DNA from: Peptostreptococcaceae bacterium | Lineage (GTDB): Bacteria > Bacillota > Clostridia > Peptostreptococcales > Anaerovoracaceae | DNA: 5,103 nucleotides | Direction of reading: 5' to 3' | NCBI GenBank assembly: GCA_016650115.1 | Contig: JAENWI010000122.1 | Location: 1-5,103 of the forward strand | Part shown: piece after piece, positions 1-5,103 of the stretch | Position numbering within the stretch: position 1 is the first letter of the stretch | Layout of the letters: each line of letters starts with the position of its first letter | Translations under genes and position numbers: made by a program | The notes under the pieces: generated by a model | The model's input: only the letters and a program-made list of their open reading frames with translations | Told to the model about the DNA's origin: nothing | Database searches by the model: none

Positions 1-203
1 TTTAAAAGTAGGTAAAATTCTGATTCGTTAGCACGTATGCTTTTATATTTTATTCAAAATAGTAGAATGACTAGTCCTATATAAGCGTTACAGATTTTAT
101 CGAGGATAAGAAGCCGGATATCTAAAAATAGCTCTTTTTATTAATCTAAAGTATTGATAATATTATAATTAATAAATTTCCGAACAATTGTATCTTTGTT
201 GAC
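1..203. other. AT-rich intergenic region downstream of tamL
   Basis: No credible reading frame is present; the longest obvious ATG frame on the plus strand (from 37) is 15 codons. The region contains an A/T-only 9-bp inverted repeat, TTTATTAAT (137-145) and ATTAATAAA (168-176), with a 22-nt loop. It lacks GC pairs and is not followed by a T-run in the tamL direction, so it is a poor terminator candidate. No tRNA, riboswitch or neighbouring gene start is recognisable, and the end of the tamB-tamL transcript cannot be placed. Confidence 0.7.
191..198 (+). promoter_or_regulatory. Possible Bacteroidota -7 box (TATCTTTG), reading antisense to tamL
   Basis: TATCTTTG matches the Bacteroidota -7 consensus TAnnTTTG exactly and sits just past the tamL stop codon in AT-rich DNA. 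A start about 7 nt downstream would make an RNA antisense to the tamL 3' end. The -33 element is poor: the nearest clean TTG is at 154-156, which leaves 34 nt between the boxes instead of about 19-23. No plus-strand gene follows. An 8-bp degenerate match can easily arise by chance in such DNA. Confidence 0.2.
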
Positions 204-2501
204 TTAAAACGGATACCCTATTGCTACATTTAAAACCAAATTATCTTTTCTCCATGATGAACTTCCAAAATCGATCTGATTGGTCACCCAGCGGTGGTTC
301 TCTTCGAGCCAGGGTTTACGTAACGGCATAGCCAGATCGAACCGTAATACAAAAAAGGAGACATCAACACGTATTCCCATTCCTGCTCCAACAGCCAGCT
401 CATCCATGAATTTGGAAATCACAAACGGACTTGAAAAGTCGGAAGGATTTGATTTCAGCGACCAGACATTTCCGGCATCTACAAAGAGTGCTCCTTTAAA
501 ATAGCGATAGATATTAAAGCGGTATTCTGTATTCATTTCCAGTTTCATATCGCCTCCTAATTGTAAAAAACCTATATTATCGGCATCCTGATAAATAGTA
601 CCCGGACCAACGGAATTAATATGGAAAGCGCGGATGCTGTTTGGCCCACCGATGAAAAACTGTTTAGAATAAGGTAAAACTGAAGAGTTGCCATACGGTT
701 TGGCCACACCTGCCAATAAACGCATGGCCAGTTTGCTTTTATCCCTGAAATTGTAATAAAGCCGGCCATCGAGACTTATTTTTGCAAATTGTGAATAGAT
801 GGAACCAGCCACTTTGGACGGATTATCGGACGACACTTTTTTGCCGCCAATCCAGTTTATCAACGATAAGGTATTTCCGGCAAGTTCCGGGTTTATCTGA
901 ATATAATATTGCAGCTTTTTGCCAGTTAGCATTTGCTCATTGTAGGTAAACGAATAACTGCCTCCTGCAATGAATTTCTCTTCGTAGCTTTTTTTCAAAA
1001 ATGGATTTGCTTCAAGTAAATTAGTGAATGCCGTTGATTGGTTCCCGACCGAATTATAACTAATATCAATCGGATTAAATTCATGTTCTTTCCTGATATC
1101 ATCTTTCCACTTAAAACTATAAGCAAAGCGGAAGGTACGCATGTCGAAATAATTGACTCGTTTAATGTAATTGTATGAAAGCACAAGACTTGTTTTTGGA
1201 ATATAGATGCTATTAGTTCGCTTAATATTAAAAGGAACAAGAAAACGTGGAAATGTAAGCTCCAGTTGAGGGTTCCACGAATAGGAATACAAATTCTCAC
1301 CCTTCCCGTCCAACTGAGCTTCAAATGATCCGGCCAGGTTGAGAGTGAGCAATTCCGCACCCTTAAAGGTATTTCTGTTCAAAATACTTAAATTCACTCG
1401 TGGTCCGGCGTAATTATTTGATTTAGAAATAAGGTCTATTTCTGTTCTGAATGTATATTTGGGTATGGGTGTCATCAGAATGTTTACATCCAATAAACCC
1501 GGAACTAAATCATTCCTTTCCGAAAAGTTCACCTGCACCAGTTTGAAATTTCCCATCGACATCAAATGGTTTAATGTAGTGATGTGATTCTGTCTCGAAA
1601 AGACTTCTGTTTTTCGCAAATAAATCGATTTTGAAAGCACTTTTGGCTTGATTGCCATTCGGTCTTTTTTACCCGAAAACACAATATTCTGAAACATTAA
1701 TGTGTCGTTTGAATTGCGGGAAGACCTTTTGTTTAACGAGAAATTCTGATTGACAAATACATTATTGATGTGATAAACCGTTAATGCGTTTTTCGGAATA
1801 CTGTCTTTTAACGTTAGTTTGAAACTTACCGTTTGATTTTTGTTTGAGGTGTCGGCTTTAAACAGCAAATAATCGGGGTTGAAATAAAAATACCCTTTGT
1901 TTTTTAAGATTGCATCGATACGCATACGCTCATTTCTCAAAATCTCAAGGTTGTAATCGTCACCGGGTTTAATCAACGATTTATCTTTTTCAGAAAGAAT
2001 CAGGTGACTTAAACTGTCGTCAGCAATATCATAAATAAGATCTTTAACAATATAAGGCTTGTGAATATGACTGGTATAAACTACTTTGAAAGTATGCTTT
2101 TTTTCAATGGTTTCTGATTCTGTAAAACTTTTAAATATACCCATGTTAAAAAGCCGGGCATCGATTATTGCAGATGTAACCCCGGGCTTAACATCGCTCA
2201 TCAATACCGGGGCCTCCCCTTTTTTCTTCAGCCACCGTTTAAATTTGGTTTTAGGATTTTCACCGGCTGCATTGTACATCCATAATTTAGGTCGAAAACC
2301 CAAAAAAACTTTGTTTGGTTCCGGACTTACAGCTTCCTCTGCTGTCGCTTTAATCAATCGTGTATTCAGCTTATCTACTGATTCCATTTTATTTTCCGCA
2401 CCTGTATAAAGCTTTTCACCTTCAGGTAAATGCCTTGTGCCGCTGCATGATGATAAAAACAGACAGCACAAAATCAATATATATTTATTAAAACGTTTCA
2501 T
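204..2501 (-). CDS. tamL: TamL: TamA-like Omp85-family outer-membrane lipoprotein
   Basis: This is a complete 765-residue outer-membrane protein of the Omp85 (BamA/TamA) superfamily. In the family it partners with TamB in outer-membrane protein insertion or lipid transport. Residues 1-19 form a lipoprotein signal peptide: K/R at 2-3, a hydrophobic core at 7-16, and a lipobox ending LSSC with Cys19 as the lipidation site. The residues after Cys19 (SGTRHLPEGE) lack the clustered acidic residues of Bacteroidota surface-export signals, so the N-terminus probably faces the periplasm. Residues about 30-345 look like a POTRA region, probably three repeats plus an N-terminal extension with FLGFRPKLWMYN (66-77). 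The barrel spans about 346-765. It contains GGPNSIRAF at 618-626, with Arg624 in the place of the conserved VRGF arginine of loop 6, then the strand FVDAGNVW (673-680). The C-terminus alternates hydrophobics and ends in Phe765 (LNVAIGYPF), a beta-signal. The ATG is chosen because it gives the intact signal peptide and lies 2 nt after the tamB stop. The stop is TAA. Family assignment is strong; the choice of TamL over another Omp85 lipoprotein rests on the lipobox plus the tamB neighbour. Confidence 0.93.
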   Translation of the reverse strand: MKRFNKYILILCCLFLSSCSGTRHLPEGEKLYTGAENKMESVDKLNTRLIKATAEEAVSPEPNKVFLGFRPKLWMYNAAGENPKTKFKRWLKKKGEAPVLMSDVKPGVTSAIIDARLFNMGIFKSFTESETIEKKHTFKVVYTSHIHKPYIVKDLIYDIADDSLSHLILSEKDKSLIKPGDDYNLEILRNERMRIDAILKNKGYFYFNPDYLLFKADTSNKNQTVSFKLTLKDSIPKNALTVYHINNVFVNQNFSLNKRSSRNSNDTLMFQNIVFSGKKDRMAIKPKVLSKSIYLRKTEVFSRQNHITTLNHLMSMGNFKLVQVNFSERNDLVPGLLDVNILMTPIPKYTFRTEIDLISKSNNYAGPRVNLSILNRNTFKGAELLTLNLAGSFEAQLDGKGENLYSYSWNPQLELTFPRFLVPFNIKRTNSIYIPKTSLVLSYNYIKRVNYFDMRTFRFAYSFKWKDDIRKEHEFNPIDISYNSVGNQSTAFTNLLEANPFLKKSYEEKFIAGGSYSFTYNEQMLTGKKLQYYIQINPELAGNTLSLINWIGGKKVSSDNPSKVAGSIYSQFAKISLDGRLYYNFRDKSKLAMRLLAGVAKPYGNSSVLPYSKQFFIGGPNSIRAFHINSVGPGTIYQDADNIGFLQLGGDMKLEMNTEYRFNIYRYFKGALFVDAGNVWSLKSNPSDFSSPFVISKFMDELAVGAGMGIRVDVSFFVLRFDLAMPLRKPWLEENHRWVTNQIDFGSSSWRKDNLVLNVAIGYPF

Positions 2502-2520
2502 AATTATTGCTTTTCAAGTC
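2499..2520 (-). promoter_or_regulatory. tamB-tamL junction; probable translational coupling, no Shine-Dalgarno
   Basis: The tamB stop (TAA) and the tamL start (ATG) are separated by TT only, reading TAATTATG. The 18 nt upstream of the ATG (GACTTGAAAAGCAATAAT) are A-rich and contain no GGAGG-like element, as is usual in Bacteroidota. There is no room for a separate promoter between the two reading frames, so tamL is most simply expressed from the tamB transcript, with terminating ribosomes re-initiating. The coupling is inferred from spacing and is not shown directly. Confidence 0.6.
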
Positions 2521-5103
2521 CCCCTTCCGGGGATTTAGGATGCCTCTTATGTGATTTAAATAATCTTTTCCAAAGGTTGAAATCACGCACATATACAACA
2601 CCAACCCCTGTTTCAACTAACTGTCCTTCAATAGCTCCTTCGTATTGATTTTGTCTAAACCCTTTCATCCTAAACCTGCCATCTTTAGTCAGTTTGTATT
2701 CAACTGTAACATCGCTCGTAATATCGCTTGCCGAATTTTGTTTCGCTTGGTCTCCTTCCACATCGACCGTGCCTCCCAACTGAACTGACAAACGTTCATT
2801 AAAAAGTTGATTTTTTACGCCAACTTCTACTTGTGTCATTCCTTCAGCCTGCCCCGACTGATAATCATTGTACGACTGAATATTAAAATTCAGTTCCACA
2901 CCAGGTACAACTTTTGAGCTCAACTTATTTAACTGAGCTGATAAAAATTTACTCACCGTTGACCGGATTATCGTTGATGTTTCTCCTTGCATTTCAGTTT
3001 GAAACGGATTTTCCTGAATAAAGCGACCCAAAACCAATAATGCAAAAACCTGTTTATTAAGGGCTGATTTATCCTCATTTAACAAGCTTAATTTCTGGTT
3101 CACTGCTCCGTCTAAAATTCCCTTGTCTTCGGGTAATAATTGTATTTCGAAACTAATTTCAGGATGTAGAATATCTCCACGTAATTTCAGAATTACCAAA
3201 AATGGATATTGTTGTTTGTATCCACTTTTATCAACATCACTTAAACCTGATATTTGATCGGCTACCAGATCATACGGCGAAGCCCGAACCGTATATTTTG
3301 CATTTATATTAATATTGGCATCCAATGGATTGCCGCTCCAAATAATGGTGCTTCCGGCATCAATGTCAAATCTTTTTTTAATGATCGATTCCAAAGAAAC
3401 CATGTAACTGCCTTCGCTTAAATTATAAGCTCCGGTCAGGCTCATCTTTCCGCTTTGGTCTATTGTAAAACTTAATGCAGCTTCGCCTTTAACTTTCAAA
3501 GAATCAGATGATGCAGGATCCATTAATAACATGAGTGTTGCTTCTTTGTCGATTTCAATAATGGAATTGAGATCAAAACCACTCATGCCGGATGATTGGG
3601 TAACCATTTTATCGCCTCTATTCAGGATTGGATTAAATACGGTTGGATCTTCAAATTCAACCACATCTTCTCCTTTATAGGTGGTCAGCCGGTCTTCAGT
3701 AACAGCAAAAGTAAAATTAGAACCTTTTTTAATTTTAAACCGGGCTTTTATCACCGGGAGCTTCATGGAGCCGGTTACATCTATTTTACTGTCGATAATC
3801 ATTCGTCCAAAAAATTCCTTGTTGTCTTTTGATGTGGTGTTAAAAAGTAAAAAATCTTTTGAGCTTACATTCAATGCAAAATCTATATCGCTAAATTGCT
3901 TCATTTTGACTGCTCCATTCAAAATTGCCGTGTTTTGTTTGTCATCTGACAGCGTGAAATTTTCAAAATAAATGCCATCGTTTTTCAGTTGGATCGTTTC
4001 ATGTTTCATTCCTAACCGGGTATTTAGAAATGCAGGTTTAATAAACGCATTGTTGAAAACCAATTGGCCGGTAATTTCCGGTGCATGGGTATTCCCTTCA
4101 ACCAAAAACTCCCCACTGAGCGATCCCGACGCTTCTGATATTTGACCCATAGAAAACGCTTCAATAGTCTTCATTGAAAGCGATTTAATATCTGTTTTTA
4201 TGTTGATAGAATTATTATTATCGCGTAGGATAAAAAAGCCATTTGCTGCAAGATTATTATTAGGGCCATTTAAATTCATATCAATGTTAAATTTATCGGC
4301 TCCTGAATTTTCTGCTTTCATTGTTAAATTTCCAATGGGAACATTACTTACAATCAGAGAATTAATCTTAGCATTAGCGATTAATCCATACGAACCGGCA
4401 ACTCTTTTAAGCAACAGATTTCCATCCAGATTCCCTTTCACCAAATTGGTATCTTTTTCAATGATTTGTGAAACGTCCTCCAGCTTGAAATTTTTGATAG
4501 CAACATTCATGTCATCATCAAATCGGTCATTTACCGAAGCAATATTCATGTGACTTTCAGCATGATTCATAAAAAGGTGATGGATCAAGAATCCCTGTTC
4601 CCCGAATTCAATATAATTGTCGGCGGCAATACCCCATTTGTTATTCATCAGATAGAATTCGGCCGGATCGATCGTGAGTTTGTAGTTTGCCTTCTCCTTT
4701 GAAATCTGAGAGCGAATCAACAGTTTCTTGTTTTTGTCATCTATTGACGAAATATTTGCATATATCTGATTATCTGACAGTTTTCCTTCAATCAAAAAAT
4801 TGTCCAATTTAACCAGCGAATTTGTAATAAGACTGCTTGAGATTGTATAATTCAGAGCTGTGCTATCCGAATTCACATCGATCACAAAGTCATTCATTTC
4901 AGTAGTTCCATAAACAATTTTTTTTACGGTAGCACTCAGTTTAAGGTTGCTTTTCTCACTGTCTAAACTTCCCTTAATGATTCCCTGATCGAATTCTTTT
5001 AGATCAGGGACAAGCACAGAGAAAATGGGGTGATTGTGAAGCTGTATCTCGAAATTGAGTTTTGATGGTTCGCTTTTAATTGTTTCTTTTATAGAATCTG
5101 AAA
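2504..5103 (-). CDS. tamB: TamB-like translocation and assembly module protein, C-terminal part (5' end outside window)
   Basis: This is the C-terminal 865 codons of a TamB (DUF490) family protein, an inner-membrane-anchored protein that spans the periplasm and docks on the TamA/TamL barrel. The first complete codon is 5101-5099, and the frame has no stop up to the window edge. The GTG at 5017 lies inside this frame, is preceded by 28 sense codons (SDSIKETIKSEP...), and is not the true start. The N-terminal anchor and probably several hundred residues lie outside, since family members usually exceed 1,000 residues. Counting from codon 5101, most of the visible part is repetitive amphipathic beta-strand sequence, as expected for the groove fold. 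WGIAADNYIEFG at about 156-167 is a typical TamB stretch. The conserved C-terminal TamB domain covers about 458-845: GSYMVSLESIIKKRFDIDAG at 564-583, GSTIIWSGNP at 583-592, YPFLVILKLRGDILHPEISF at about 632-651, and LNKQVFALLVLGRF at 681-694. The domain closes with GVGVVYVRDFNLWKRLF (about 832-848). The remaining tail (KSHKRHPKSPEGGLEKQ) is unlike the family and overlaps a repeat-like sequence. The TAA stop is 2 nt before tamL. Confidence 0.92.
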   Translation of the reverse strand, partial: SDSIKETIKSEPSKLNFEIQLHNHPIFSVLVPDLKEFDQGIIKGSLDSEKSNLKLSATVKKIVYGTTEMNDFVIDVNSDSTALNYTISSSLITNSLVKLDNFLIEGKLSDNQIYANISSIDDKNKKLLIRSQISKEKANYKLTIDPAEFYLMNNKWGIAADNYIEFGEQGFLIHHLFMNHAESHMNIASVNDRFDDDMNVAIKNFKLEDVSQIIEKDTNLVKGNLDGNLLLKRVAGSYGLIANAKINSLIVSNVPIGNLTMKAENSGADKFNIDMNLNGPNNNLAANGFFILRDNNNSINIKTDIKSLSMKTIEAFSMGQISEASGSLSGEFLVEGNTHAPEITGQLVFNNAFIKPAFLNTRLGMKHETIQLKNDGIYFENFTLSDDKQNTAILNGAVKMKQFSDIDFALNVSSKDFLLFNTTSKDNKEFFGRMIIDSKIDVTGSMKLPVIKARFKIKKGSNFTFAVTEDRLTTYKGEDVVEFEDPTVFNPILNRGDKMVTQSSGMSGFDLNSIIEIDKEATLMLLMDPASSDSLKVKGEAALSFTIDQSGKMSLTGAYNLSEGSYMVSLESIIKKRFDIDAGSTIIWSGNPLDANININAKYTVRASPYDLVADQISGLSDVDKSGYKQQYPFLVILKLRGDILHPEISFEIQLLPEDKGILDGAVNQKLSLLNEDKSALNKQVFALLVLGRFIQENPFQTEMQGETSTIIRSTVSKFLSAQLNKLSSKVVPGVELNFNIQSYNDYQSGQAEGMTQVEVGVKNQLFNERLSVQLGGTVDVEGDQAKQNSASDITSDVTVEYKLTKDGRFRMKGFRQNQYEGAIEGQLVETGVGVVYVRDFNLWKRLFKSHKRHPKSPEGGLEKQ
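2514..2541. repeat. Palindromic G/C-rich repeat-like element overlapping the tamB 3' end
   Basis: On the plus strand the element reads CCCCC TTCC GGGG at 2520-2532, flanked by AAGT (2516-2519) and ATTTAGGA (2533-2540). In the tamB mRNA this is CCCC GGAA GGGGG, a 4-bp GC stem closed by a GNRA-type GGAA tetraloop, about 20 nt before the tamL start. It encodes the tail residues PKSPEGGL. The shape resembles a short interspersed palindrome (AAGTCCCCCTTC..GGGGATTTAGG) that I recall from many Bacteroidota genomes, where it often creates spurious KSPxGGL peptides. That resemblance comes from memory and was not searched. Only one copy is visible in this window. Confidence 0.45.
4982..5010. repeat. 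9-bp perfect inverted repeat inside tamB
   Basis: TCCCTGATC (4982-4990) and GATCAGGGA (5002-5010) are perfect reverse complements separated by 11 nt (4991-5001). In the tamB mRNA they could form a stem-loop across the codons for VPDLKEFDQG. No T-run follows on either strand, so it is not an intrinsic terminator. The inverted repeat is seen directly; any function is unknown, and it may be a chance result of codon choice. Confidence 0.5.

Noticed and set aside
37..84. 15-codon plus-strand frame in the intergenic region.
   Set aside because: It is too short, has no promoter or ribosome-binding context, and its composition simply reflects AT-rich DNA.
137..176. A/T-only inverted repeat downstream of tamL as its terminator.
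   Set aside because: It has no GC pairs, a 22-nt loop and no T-run after the stem in the tamL direction; such repeats are expected by chance in this AT-rich stretch.
280..504. Plus-strand 74-codon frame opposite the tamL 3' end.
   Set aside because: It is antisense to conserved barrel-encoding sequence, has low-complexity S/T/P-rich content and matches no family; it is a shadow of tamL.
2209..2225. GGGG-CCT-CCCC followed by six T on the plus strand, resembling an intrinsic terminator antisense to tamL.
   Set aside because: The stem is only 4 bp with a 3-nt loop, and the bases encode KKKGEAP within tamL, so codon content explains them.
2216..2231. A6-G4 run in the tamL mRNA as a possible frameshift or slippage site.
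   Set aside because: The phase (AAG AAA AAA GGG) is not that of a canonical A AAA AAG -1 site, and the frame continues intact to a proper C-terminal beta-signal.
4200..4553. Plus-strand 117-codon frame opposite tamB, and similar frames at 2086-2409 and 3596-3971.
   Set aside because: They lie opposite well-supported tamB and tamL coding sequence and show no recognisable domain, promoter or start context.

Overview
This window carries the 3' half of an outer-membrane assembly operon from a member of the Bacteroidota. Both genes are on the minus strand. The taxonomic call rests on three things: the protein families (a lipidated TamA-type Omp85 protein directly behind a TamB), the moderately AT-rich DNA, and the lack of a Shine-Dalgarno-like sequence before the second gene. 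A placement within Marinilabiliales/Bacteroidales is only an impression and was not tested.

Layout, in transcription order (right to left). Positions 5103-2504 hold the C-terminal 865 codons of a TamB-like protein (DUF490/TamB family). Its reading frame is open through the right edge of the window, so its true start lies outside. Its stop codon is followed after only 2 nt by the ATG of the second gene (2501-204), a complete 765-residue Omp85-family lipoprotein that matches TamL, the Bacteroidota counterpart of TamA. It has a lipoprotein signal peptide with Cys19, a periplasmic POTRA-like region, and a C-terminal beta-barrel with an IRAF version of the Omp85 VRGF motif and a terminal Phe beta-signal. 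Positions 1-203 are AT-rich and non-coding, with no convincing terminator.

How the genes work together: TamB proteins are inner-membrane-anchored, periplasm-spanning proteins with long beta-rich grooves. TamA/TamL is the outer-membrane partner that receives the TamB C-terminus. Together they are implicated in outer-membrane protein insertion and phospholipid transport to the outer membrane. The 2-nt junction suggests co-transcription and translational coupling, which fits subunits of one complex.

I did not find a new system here. The most unusual detail is at the gene junction. The last codons of tamB contain a G/C-rich palindromic stretch (about 2514-2541) that resembles a short interspersed repeat seen in some Bacteroidota genomes and gives TamB an odd KSPEGGL tail. 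A 9-bp perfect inverted repeat inside tamB and a promoter-like box reading antisense to tamL are weaker signals.
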